The notes below the pieces were generated by a model, which was not told the origin of the DNA, made no database searches, and was given only the letters and a program-made list of their open reading frames with translations. The position numbers were made by a program, and so were the translations under genes. DNA of 64,000 nt from Gemmatimonadales bacterium (GTDB lineage Bacteria > Gemmatimonadota > Glassbacteria > GWA2-58-10): contig JAJRTS010000002.1 in NCBI GenBank assembly GCA_024278175.1, positions 92,654-156,653 of the forward strand, written 5' to 3'. Below, piece after piece: positions 26,091 to 34,577 of this stretch (the stretch's first letter is position 1; every line of letters starts with the position of its first letter).

Positions 26091-27402
26091 CCTGTTGTTG
26101 GTCGATGACGACGAGTCTATCCAGTTCGGGTTTTCCAGGTATTTTACCAAGCACGGCTTCGGTATCGATACGGCAGGTTCCCTGGCCGAGGCGCGCGAGG
26201 CCGTGGAGAAATGCCAGTACGACGCCCTGCTGCTGGACCTGATGCTTCCCGATGGCAAGAGTGTGGGTTGGATCCCCGAGGTGCGGGACAAGTTTCCCGG
26301 CACCGCGATCGTGGTGATCAGCGGCCATGGCGATGTTCCGGAGGCGGTGGAAGCAGTCAAGGAGGGGGCCGATAACTTTCTTACCAAGCCGGTTTCGCTC
26401 AAAGACCTCAAGGTTATTCTGGAAAAAAGCCTGGAAATCGGCTCACTCCGTCGCCGACATGTCAATTACCAGCGGATGCGCAGCAAGGCGGAACCGTATT
26501 TCGGCGACAGCGCGGCGATCCGCAAGGTGCTTGAACTGGCCTCGCTGGCGATCGAGAACGACTCGACAGTGCTGATTATCGGCGAGACAGGTGCCGGCAA
26601 GGGCGTACTTGGCCGCTGGATTCACGACAACAGTTCCCGCAGCCAGGCCGCTTTTGTCGAGATCAACTGCAGCGGGCTAAAGGGGGAGTTGTTCGCCAGC
26701 GAACTGTTCGGACACGCCCGAGGCGCGTTTACTTCCGCCGCGCATGACAAACCGGGGTTGATCGAGGTTGCCGATGGCGGGACGTTGTTTCTCGACGAGA
26801 TCAGCTACATGCCGCTGCCGGTGCAGGCCGAGTTCCTCAACGTGATCGAAGAGCGCAACTACCGTCGCCTGGGCGAGGTTTCCCTGCGCCGCAGCGAGTT
26901 TCGCCTGATTTGCTCCACCAACAGAGAACTGCTTGAGAAAACCAGGGACGGCTCTTTCCGGCAGGATTTCTATTTCAGGATTAATGTCTTCCCGATCAGA
27001 ATCCCGCCGTTGCGTGAGCGCATGGAGGACCTGGAGGGGCTGGCAACCTTTCTGTTGCGCTCCGGGAACAACAGTGCCCGGGAAATAGGGCCGGATGTGA
27101 TGAAGTTGCTCAAATCCTACAGCTGGCCGGGAAACGTCCGCGAGTTGAAAAATATTTTGGAGAGAGCCTTGCTGCTCTCCAGGGGTGGTGAGTTAAAGCC
27201 CGGGCACTTTAGCGGTTTGAGTGCGGACAGGGTTGTCGGGATTCCCGGAAGCGGTGATGTGATGAATCTGGAGGCGATGGAAGGGATTCATATCAAATCG
27301 GTAATGGACCGTTTCAATGGGGATGCCCGCCAGGCGGCCGACGCTCTGGGTGTTTCGCTTGCCACTCTGTACCGCAAACTCAAGAAAATCGTCACGGTGT
27401 AA
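26080..27402 (+). CDS. NtrC-family sigma-54-dependent response regulator
   Basis: 440 residues from ATG 26080, overlapping the kinase stop. Receiver domain 1-120 with acidic DDD pocket and phospho-acceptor Asp53 (LLLDLMLPDG). AAA+ domain from ~140: Walker A GETGAGKG, the sigma-54 contact loop GAFTSA, Walker B GGTLFLDEI and the arginine-finger segment. C-terminal Fis-type helix-turn-helix (DARQAADALGVSLATLYRKL). It activates sigma-54 promoters when phosphorylated by the adjacent kinase. A candidate -24/-12 site lies 3 kb downstream at 30560. Confidence 0.95.
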   Translation: MKNNLLLVDDDESIQFGFSRYFTKHGFGIDTAGSLAEAREAVEKCQYDALLLDLMLPDGKSVGWIPEVRDKFPGTAIVVISGHGDVPEAVEAVKEGADNFLTKPVSLKDLKVILEKSLEIGSLRRRHVNYQRMRSKAEPYFGDSAAIRKVLELASLAIENDSTVLIIGETGAGKGVLGRWIHDNSSRSQAAFVEINCSGLKGELFASELFGHARGAFTSAAHDKPGLIEVADGGTLFLDEISYMPLPVQAEFLNVIEERNYRRLGEVSLRRSEFRLICSTNRELLEKTRDGSFRQDFYFRINVFPIRIPPLRERMEDLEGLATFLLRSGNNSAREIGPDVMKLLKSYSWPGNVRELKNILERALLLSRGGELKPGHFSGLSADRVVGIPGSGDVMNLEAMEGIHIKSVMDRFNGDARQAADALGVSLATLYRKLKKIVTV

Positions 27403-27462
27403 TAGCGGCCGGATGCAAAATCATCTCCATCAAAACGCAGAGCTGTGTTTCATCCGCGGCCG

Positions 27463-27667
27463 GCAGCGTGCCAAAAAAACGAAGGGATGAGAATCTTGTT
27501 GTCAAGGGCCGTTTCCCGTTATGGCTGTCGAAAGCCGGCATGAGCAAGCTGACTGTTTGCAATAAAACGAATAGCAGAACCGGTAAAAAACGGCTTGCTT
27601 TACCCTTGGAAACTTGCCCGGGCAAAAGATTTTATTTGAGGGCGTTGAGAGTTCTGTTCAACGCCCC
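27463..27667 (+). repeat. Dispersed palindromic repeat family A, copy 3
   Basis: About 205 bases in the same orientation as copy 2. It shares GGCAGCGTG and the A-run at the left edge, GTTGTCAAGGGCCGTTT, AAACGGCTTGC, a TTTTATT(T/C)GAGGGCGTTGAGAGTT block and the terminal hairpin GGGCGTTGA (27640-27648) / TCAACGCCC (27658-27666). The internal second arm is degenerate here. The rest of the 484-base gap (27403-27886) shows no gene. Confidence 0.85.
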
Positions 27668-27886
27668 TCTTGCGCCAGTGCTGTTCGGGGTATTCCTCTG
27701 TAATGCGGTATTTCATGCTGAAACCGAACCATAAAACCAAAAAATAGCCGGCTGTAAAATCATCACCTGCTCAGGTCCCCAATAATCCTGTTAACACAGA
27801 GGCCCCGTCAGGAATCCCCGTCGGCATACTGCCCTTGATTTTTATCATAGCCGGGGAATGTGAGCTGAAACGCCATCTTCAACGCC

Positions 27887-30199
27887 ATGGAATACCAGAT
27901 GGTCAACTATCTGAACAGGCAAAAAGGCATCCGTAATAAAAAACATCGCCCCACCGGAATATCCCGGGGCAAAAAAGTATTGCTTGTTTTGACGGGCCTT
28001 GCGATCATCCTGTTGATTGAGCTGGCGCTCAGGCTGCTCTCCTTTTCCGTGCAACACACCTCTCAGAGGGACCCATTTGTGGGTTTTTCCTCTATCAATC
28101 CGCTTTTCGTGCAATACGTTGCCGATGACGGCAGCGTGAGGATGAAAACCTCGCCCGGTAAGCTGACCTGGTTCAACGAGCAGGGTTTCCCTCTGGAGAA
28201 AAAGGCTGGTACGTTCCGCATTTTCACCCTCGGCGGCTCGACCACTTATGGTCGTCCCTACGCGGACCCGACGTCATTTTCCGGCTGGACGAGAGCATTG
28301 CTCAATGCTGACAGCTCTTCGGGCAGACATTACGAGGTGGTCAATGCGGGCGGGATCAGTTACGCCAGTTATCGGGTCCGGGTAATAGCGGAAGAGTTAC
28401 TGAACTATTCTCCAGACCTGTTTATTATCTACACGGGCCACAACGAATTTCTGGAAGCCCGCACTTACGAAAATCTGCGGGACCAGCCCTCACTTGTATT
28501 TAAGGCCCGCAAGTTGCTCTCCGGGATGAAAATTTATCAAATACTTAAAAAAACAATCGGAGCTGCCGCCGCCGGTGAACCGGACATTAGCCGCAAGCGC
28601 TCTATCCTTGCTCCTGAAGTCAGAACCATGCTCGACAGCAGTGCCGGCCTTGATCTTTACGTGAGGGATACTCTCTTTTCAAGGGGCGTGTTTGAGCATT
28701 TCCGCTATAATATCCAGGCGATCAAAAGGATGTGCAAACAGGCGGGTGTGCCGCTGATTTTTCTCGATCCGGTGGATAATATCAAGGACTTCTCTCCGTT
28801 TAAGAGCCAGGGGAATCCGGCCTTAAGTAAATCAGACTCGGAGCGGACCGCCAGGCTGGTTTCCGAGGGCGAGCTCCGGTTGCGCGACGGCAGACCCCGG
28901 GCGGCAATTGATAAGTTTGCAGAAGCGGCCGGGCTGGATTCACTCTACGCCGGCCACTGGTTTATGCTGGGCAGAGCATGCCTTGCCGCCGGAGATACCG
29001 CAAGCGCGGCCGGCTATCTCTTAAAGGCGCGTGAACTGGATGTCTGTCCCTTGCGCGCCCAGTCGCCCATCCACCGGATACTGGGCGAGGAAATGGCCGG
29101 CACCGATGCCCCGCCCCTGCTCGATCTGCCGGAGCTTTTTAAAAGATTCGCTCCCGGCGGTCTGATTGGCCGGGAATTACTGATCGACCATGTTCACCCC
29201 TTGCCGGAGAGCAATCTCCGCATAGCTCTCTTTATCCTCGAGTGGATGATAGACAGCGGTTACGCGGATCGACAATTATATCCTGAATCGGAAAGCCGGT
29301 TGGCCGACGTGACCAGCAGCGTATACGGCAGTTTGCCCGGGGACTATGCCCGGAACGGAATCGTCAAGTTGGCCAGGGTTCTGTTCTGGTCTAAAAAGTT
29401 CGCTGAGGCGTTGAGCGTTCTGGACGAACAGTGGGATCTACTGTTCGACTCCCCCCGCGCCCAGTTTCTCAGAGGCGAACTGATGCAGTCTCTCGGCGGG
29501 GCAACTCAGGCGATAGAGCATTACCGGAAGGCATATGAGCTTGCTCCCGATGAGAAGATAATAATTATCGAACTGGCCAGTTTATACAACAAAGCGGGCA
29601 TGACCGACAGTTCCGAAGTTCTGCTAAAAAGAGGACTTGAGCGGTTTCCTGATGATGCGCAGATTCTGGGTGATTATGGTATGGTGCTGGTCCGGAAAGG
29701 AGACACGGACGCGGCGATGAGATTATTGCTCAAGGCGCGACGCCTCGAACCGGACAATGCGAATATCCAGTTGAATATTGGTAATGTTTATGCCATGAGC
29801 GGGATGTTCCAAAGGGCCGGGCAAGCTTACCTTGAATCCATTGAGCTGAATCCGGCCAGCAGCGATGCCTGGTATAATCTGGCCAATATCAATTATGAAT
29901 TAAACGATTCGGAAAAGGCTGAAAAACAATTTCTCAAGGCAATAGAACTGGACTCCAAAAACGCACTGGCTCAATTAAATCTCGGAAATCTGTACGTGGA
30001 GACAGGTCGTTTCCAACTTGCCGAGTCCTACTATAAAATGTCCTTGGAATCCGACCCGGGTATTCCCGCCACATACGCCAACCTGGTGAAACTATATCTG
30101 AAAATGGGGGATGATTCTCTTGCCACCGAAATCTTCACACAGGGGCGCGAAAAATTTCCTTACAACTCCTTATTGAAAAACATTATTCCCGACGACTGA
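27887..30199 (+). CDS. Membrane-anchored SGNH hydrolase-like protein with C-terminal TPRs
   Basis: 770 residues. A single N-terminal membrane helix (~29-50, KVLLVLTGLAIILLIELAL) precedes an SGNH/GDSL-like domain: block I TLGGSTTYG (Ser118), block II NAGGISYAS, block III YTGHNEF (Asn186) and a late LLIDHVHP giving the Asp-His pair. The last ~300 residues are at least six TPR units (e.g. AIEHYRKAYELAPDEKIII, AWYNLANINYELNDSEKAE). Such fusions are thought to be acyl- or deacyl-transferases acting on envelope glycans; the substrate here is unknown. No clear ribosome-binding site; ATG 27899 is an alternative start. Confidence 0.85.
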   Translation: MEYQMVNYLNRQKGIRNKKHRPTGISRGKKVLLVLTGLAIILLIELALRLLSFSVQHTSQRDPFVGFSSINPLFVQYVADDGSVRMKTSPGKLTWFNEQGFPLEKKAGTFRIFTLGGSTTYGRPYADPTSFSGWTRALLNADSSSGRHYEVVNAGGISYASYRVRVIAEELLNYSPDLFIIYTGHNEFLEARTYENLRDQPSLVFKARKLLSGMKIYQILKKTIGAAAAGEPDISRKRSILAPEVRTMLDSSAGLDLYVRDTLFSRGVFEHFRYNIQAIKRMCKQAGVPLIFLDPVDNIKDFSPFKSQGNPALSKSDSERTARLVSEGELRLRDGRPRAAIDKFAEAAGLDSLYAGHWFMLGRACLAAGDTASAAGYLLKARELDVCPLRAQSPIHRILGEEMAGTDAPPLLDLPELFKRFAPGGLIGRELLIDHVHPLPESNLRIALFILEWMIDSGYADRQLYPESESRLADVTSSVYGSLPGDYARNGIVKLARVLFWSKKFAEALSVLDEQWDLLFDSPRAQFLRGELMQSLGGATQAIEHYRKAYELAPDEKIIIIELASLYNKAGMTDSSEVLLKRGLERFPDDAQILGDYGMVLVRKGDTDAAMRLLLKARRLEPDNANIQLNIGNVYAMSGMFQRAGQAYLESIELNPASSDAWYNLANINYELNDSEKAEKQFLKAIELDSKNALAQLNLGNLYVETGRFQLAESYYKMSLESDPGIPATYANLVKLYLKMGDDSLATEIFTQGREKFPYNSLLKNIIPDD

Positions 30200-30522
30200 T
30201 ATCTGCTATTCCCGCTCCTGTGATAGAGTCCTGATGTTGCAGTATGACGCCATCCATCACCGCCGCCCACTGCAGTGCCGGTTATGCTTGAAGCCCGGCA
30301 GGTCCTTGATAATAATACGTCAGGTTTTATGAAAATCACGCAGAGTACACGGCTCTGTGGGCTGGGTAATTCGCTTTTTAACATTCCCCCGGATGCAATC
30401 CGGAATTCCCGGATCCATAAAAGTGCAAGAAGCCGGACAGCACTCATGTTTCCGGCCATTCTCAAATGTGATATTTATATTTTGCGGAAATGAGAATCGC
30501 CGTTAAGCGTCTCAAAACACAA
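30200..30522. other. Intergenic region without recognisable gene
   Basis: No open frame with a ribosome-binding site on either strand, and no repeat shared with the rest of the window. The regulatory hairpin and promoter candidate follow at 30527-30576. Confidence 0.4.
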
Positions 30523-30526
30523 TGCC

Positions 30527-30576
30527 ATGAATGTCAAAGTATTAGGGAAGCAAGGACCTTTGGCATTCATTCTGCG
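30527..30576 (+). promoter_or_regulatory. Candidate sigma-54 promoter overlapping an inverted repeat
   Basis: TTGGCA at 30560-30565 followed by CTGC with exactly ten bases between GG (30562-30563) and GC (30574-30575) fits the -24/-12 pattern. The -24 half overlaps an imperfect 13-base inverted repeat (ATGAATGTCAAAG at 30527-30539, complement with one mismatch at 30558-30570). It lies about 48 bases before the receiver gene at 30623. Confidence 0.4.
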
Positions 30577-30622
30577 GATGACTTTACGACCTTAAAAGCA
30601 CCTAATCATTGGGAACCTCCGG

Positions 30623-31066
30623 ATGGCAAAAAAAATATTGCTTGTCGATGATGAGTCTGCCGTACTGTTCGCCTATAAAAAGGTGCTCCAGCGTGAGCAG
30701 TTCAAAGTTGACGCGATAGATAGCATGGCTGGCACATACGAGTTGCTCAAGAGCAACAATTACGATGTGGCTATCCTGGACTTGCGCCTGGGAGGAGAGT
30801 TGTCGGAGGAGGGATTCGAGCTTCTTCGGCATATCAAAGGCAAACATCCTGAAACGGTAATTGTCATGATAACAGCTCACGGCAACAAGGGAATACGCGA
30901 ACGGGCGTATCAGCTTGGCGCCGATCATTATTTCGAGAAGCCGGTCAGTACCAACCGTATCCGCGAGGCTTTGACCATCTCTGGTGTGATGCCGGTCGCT
31001 GGAAAGGTGGGCGGCCGGATGGTTCAGCCACCGGGAACCGGCTCGCTCAAAGAGCAGGCGCCATGA
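30623..31066 (+). CDS. Stand-alone response regulator receiver
   Basis: 147 residues: a single CheY-like receiver domain (ILLVDDESAVLFAYKKVL, acceptor Asp53 in AILDLRLGG, ITAHG, and Lys in YFEKPVS) plus a ~25-residue tail with no output domain. No kinase adjoins; the nearest is at 23853. It may relay phosphate or act by protein contact. Possible sigma-54 control from the site at 30560. Confidence 0.92.
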   Translation: MAKKILLVDDESAVLFAYKKVLQREQFKVDAIDSMAGTYELLKSNNYDVAILDLRLGGELSEEGFELLRHIKGKHPETVIVMITAHGNKGIRERAYQLGADHYFEKPVSTNRIREALTISGVMPVAGKVGGRMVQPPGTGSLKEQAP

Positions 31067-31140
31067 AACAAATATTATGGCTGAGGAGTTGTATACAATA
31101 GCAATTTATGGTACAATATGATTATCCGGAGCCCCGAAGA

Positions 31141-31157
31141 GCGGCCTGATTGGCCGC
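31141..31157 (+). promoter_or_regulatory. Leader hairpin upstream of the TonB receptor
   Basis: GCGGCC-TGATT-GGCCGC forms a perfect 6-bp GC stem in the 260-base leader region (31067-31326), directly before the leader frame at 31187. No T-run follows. Confidence 0.35.
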
Positions 31158-31186
31158 CGGGTAAACTTTCGAAAGGAGGTGCAAGG

Positions 31187-31264
31187 TTGCTTAATGAGGT
31201 CATAGTTGGCTTTTTCGCTTCCACTACCATTCACTCGCATCGTACGGGAGGTCGGCCTATGTAA
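31187..31264 (+). CDS. Putative 25-residue leader peptide
   Basis: A near-perfect Shine-Dalgarno (AAAGGAGGT, 31172-31180) is followed after six bases by TTG 31187. The 25-codon frame ends ...GGRPM and its last sense codon is ATG directly before TAA (31262-31264). A second Shine-Dalgarno (GGGAGG at 31246-31251) precedes that ATG-TAA, giving a minimal start-stop unit. It may be an attenuation or stalling leader for the TonB receptor 62 bases downstream, or chance. Confidence 0.3.
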   Translation: MLNEVIVGFFASTTIHSHRTGGRPM

Positions 31265-31326
31265 CTACTCTTCGCTTTCTGCGATTTTCATAAGTTGCAG
31301 ACTGAACAATTCTTTTGGGGGATTTT

Positions 31327-34300
31327 ATGCAACAAAAATCGTTTATTACGAGCATGTCGGCGTTCCTCGTCCTGCTCATGTTGCTGGCTGTCAGCGCGTT
31401 CGCCCAGATGACTACCGGTAAGATAGAGGGCGTGGTGCGTGATTCCGACACCGGACAGCCCCTGCAGGGCGCACAGGTCGTGGTCGAGGGTACACGGCTT
31501 GGTAACGTGACAAATGCCGACGGGTACTACTTTATCCTCAGCGTTCCTCCCGGACGCCGGGGGGTGACGTTTACTTATACCGGTTATCAGAAAACCACGG
31601 TCGCTAACCAGTTGGTGCTGGCCGGTCAGACGTTGACGGTCGATGCTTCTCTCAGCTCGACAGTGGTGCAGTTGGAAGGTATCACTGTCCAGGGCGAGAG
31701 CGAAGTGCTGGTGCCGCGGGATAACACGGTTACCAAGCAGCGCCTCACGGCCGAAAGGATCGTGGAGGTACCGAACCAGAGGATCGAAGATATGATGATC
31801 CTCGAAGCCGGTGTCGAGATCGGCGGCCGTGACGCCATGTCTCGCGGTCTTCGTATCCGCGGCGGACGTATCGGTGAGGAAGCCGTGATCGTCGACGGCG
31901 TGATGGTCCGTAACTTCACCGCCGACCCGTTCCGCCAGGGACAGGGTTGGATTTTCGATACCGAAGTCGGATCCCGCAGTGAAGATACATCTCCGCTGGA
32001 ATTCTCCACCAGCTCGGTAGAGCAGGTGGATATCATCACCGGCGGATACCAGGCCGAGTATGGAAATGCTCAGTCCGGTATCGTCAACATCATCACCAAG
32101 GAAGGCGGACCGCGGCTCCGTGGTGCGGTGCGCTATAATACTGACGCGGTGATGCCGCGTACGGCCGACTGGGGTTACAACCAGATGATGGCCGACATCA
32201 GCGGGCCGATCCCGTTGATCCCCAATACCTATTTCAGTGGTTCCGGGGAAATCCAGGGTGAGACCGACCGCAGCTACACGCATGCCAGCGAAGGGTTCCG
32301 CGCTATCGACCAGTCGTTTGTCAACCGGCTCAACGAAGCGGTGCGCAACGATCCTTCGGTTATCGCATCGGGCGTACCGCCATATTCGCTTGAGAAACTC
32401 CAGACCGGCAGAGAGTTTTTCGCTTCCAAGACCGGTCAGAACGCCAGTCTGTTCAGCGCTCCCAACCCGGTACGACTGCCCGGAAACTGGGGAGACAGGA
32501 CGACCGGTACGGTCAAACTGACCTCTTCACCGATATCCTCCCTCAAGCTGATTGGGTCGTTGAACCGTTCACGTACCCAGTACTCCTATCCGCAGGGATG
32601 GACAGGACAGGGCAGCTACTTCCAGGATGGGATTTTCTCCAGGGACGATCCTATGTGGGTGAATCGCAACTGGGGTTCGAGTGCGGATACTGAAGTTTAT
32701 GTTCCGCAATCCTACGCGCGCAAAACCCGCTCCTCCAATCTCCTGTTCGGCGCCGATTGGGACATCTGGCGTAGCGCCGAGCGCACGGCCGCCCTGCAGG
32801 TGCGCTACACGAACTTCCGGGCGGTGGAAAACAACAACTCCAGTATCAAGACCAACTACAAGCGTGATACGTTCCTGAGCTGGAGCCCGCACGACGTGCC
32901 GTTCGAAGTCGAGACTTATCCCAATCGCGAAGGTCCGCCGGATCCGAGCTATTGGCCGGATGGCCAGGTGGGATGGAAGACAGGCGCCACCATGGTAACT
33001 CCGTACGTGCTCGACAGCTACACCGCGTACTACATGAACTACTACTACCTGAATGAGAACCAGGACAATTACAAGGCCGACCTGGATTTCCAGTGGGACC
33101 GTTACAACCGGGCCAAAATGGGATTCCAGTACACGTCCTTCCATAACTTCTCGTTCCGCACCGACTACCGTACGACCATCCGCGATCCGTTCAACGAGTT
33201 CAGGTACAAACCCCAGATGTACAGCGCGTATCTGCAGAACCGGACCGATCTCGGTGATTTCGTGATCGATTACGGTGTCCGCTACGATGGTTTCTCGCCG
33301 ATGGACAACTGGGGCATCACCAGCATGGACCCCCGTGCTGAAAGGGTAAGCCCGAAAACCCAGACCGAGTGGTCCCCGCGTTTTGACGTGGGTTTCCCGG
33401 TTACGGATAAGGCGCAGTTCCGTTTCAGCTACGGTGCGTTCGCCCAGTTGCCGCAGTTCAACCTGATGTTCAGCCGCGGCAGCAACCCGGGTGACCTGAC
33501 CTATCAGCGGACCGACTCGTTCGAGAGCGGCCTGAGCTACCTGTTGTCCGATGACGTGGTGTTCGACCTTGTGGCCTACTACCGCGACATCCAGGGTAAC
33601 GTGGCCAACAAGGAAATCTTTGTCGATCAGTACCTGTGGTGGTCGGGTTACCAGACCCGTTACTGGAGGAACGCTTATACCAACCGCGACGTGGGTAACA
33701 TCAAGGGTTTCGATTTTACCATGCGCAAGCGTTTTTCGGATAACTTCTCGTTCAACCTGAACTATACGATGCAGTTCTCCAGGACGACCGGTAGCGCTTA
33801 CAACACGCCGAGTCTCGCCAGTAATATCGATCCGGCTACCGGCGAGGCGTACATGCCGCCCGATGAGCTGCGTCCGATGGATGGCGACCAGACGCATAAG
33901 TTCAGTTACCAGTTGAACTACATGTTCCTCGAGGACTACAGGGAAGGGACGCTGGCCAATACGATCCTGAAAAACTTAAGGATCTATACCGTGTTCTCGT
34001 TGATTTCCGGTGAGCCTCTGCTTGACTACGGCGGCGGTCTCTGGACCCGCAGCGACAACCCCGGCCTGACCCGCGACAACTCGGGCAGACGCATCGGCGG
34101 CCTGAACTACTTCCGCGGCCGCTGGTACTACAATCTCGACCTGCGTCTGACCAAGAAGTTCAATCTCGGCTCGACCAGGAGCATCTCGTTCTTCACCGAC
34201 ATCTTCAACCTCCTCAACCGCAAGGAGATTGATGTTCCCTACCCGAGCGGATACAGGCTGGACTCCCAAAGCATCAATACCGTTACCAATGGTGTTGACG

Positions 34301-34500
34301 TCACATGGGATGATGCGCTCTTGGAATCCGACCCCGGCTTGGCGCAACGGTTTAACGCTGACTTCAACGGCGACGGCGTTCTGACGGTTGAAGAAGCCTC
34401 ACTGGGTGAGATCGCATTCCGCGCGATGAACAGCATGATGGATAAGCGGAGATGGGGTCTGGCCAGGAGGGTTAGATTCGGCGTCGACTTCAATTTCTAA
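31327..34500 (+). CDS. TonB-dependent outer-membrane receptor with carboxypeptidase-like N-domain
   Basis: 1057 residues from ATG 31327 behind TTTTGGGGG. Signal peptide, then a carboxypeptidase-regulatory-like beta domain (~24-110, GKIEGVVRDSDTGQPLQGAQV). A plug domain follows (~115-260: IRGGRIGEEAVIVDGV, VEQVDIITGGYQAEYGNAQSG) and a long beta-barrel ending in Phe (FGVDFNF). The SusC-like order fits glycan or peptide import across the outer membrane. Near residue 1010 an EF-hand-type loop (DFNGDGVLTVEE) is inserted just before the last barrel strands. First of a three-gene outer-membrane set. Confidence 0.92.
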   Translation: MQQKSFITSMSAFLVLLMLLAVSAFAQMTTGKIEGVVRDSDTGQPLQGAQVVVEGTRLGNVTNADGYYFILSVPPGRRGVTFTYTGYQKTTVANQLVLAGQTLTVDASLSSTVVQLEGITVQGESEVLVPRDNTVTKQRLTAERIVEVPNQRIEDMMILEAGVEIGGRDAMSRGLRIRGGRIGEEAVIVDGVMVRNFTADPFRQGQGWIFDTEVGSRSEDTSPLEFSTSSVEQVDIITGGYQAEYGNAQSGIVNIITKEGGPRLRGAVRYNTDAVMPRTADWGYNQMMADISGPIPLIPNTYFSGSGEIQGETDRSYTHASEGFRAIDQSFVNRLNEAVRNDPSVIASGVPPYSLEKLQTGREFFASKTGQNASLFSAPNPVRLPGNWGDRTTGTVKLTSSPISSLKLIGSLNRSRTQYSYPQGWTGQGSYFQDGIFSRDDPMWVNRNWGSSADTEVYVPQSYARKTRSSNLLFGADWDIWRSAERTAALQVRYTNFRAVENNNSSIKTNYKRDTFLSWSPHDVPFEVETYPNREGPPDPSYWPDGQVGWKTGATMVTPYVLDSYTAYYMNYYYLNENQDNYKADLDFQWDRYNRAKMGFQYTSFHNFSFRTDYRTTIRDPFNEFRYKPQMYSAYLQNRTDLGDFVIDYGVRYDGFSPMDNWGITSMDPRAERVSPKTQTEWSPRFDVGFPVTDKAQFRFSYGAFAQLPQFNLMFSRGSNPGDLTYQRTDSFESGLSYLLSDDVVFDLVAYYRDIQGNVANKEIFVDQYLWWSGYQTRYWRNAYTNRDVGNIKGFDFTMRKRFSDNFSFNLNYTMQFSRTTGSAYNTPSLASNIDPATGEAYMPPDELRPMDGDQTHKFSYQLNYMFLEDYREGTLANTILKNLRIYTVFSLISGEPLLDYGGGLWTRSDNPGLTRDNSGRRIGGLNYFRGRWYYNLDLRLTKKFNLGSTRSISFFTDIFNLLNRKEIDVPYPSGYRLDSQSINTVTNGVDVTWDDALLESDPGLAQRFNADFNGDGVLTVEEASLGEIAFRAMNSMMDKRRWGLARRVRFGVDFNF

Positions 34501-34577
34501 CATCCGTTGAATCTTTTTTCGGAGATACTGCTTTTCCACAACGGATCAGTACTCAGAAAAAAAGCAGGAGTTTACTT

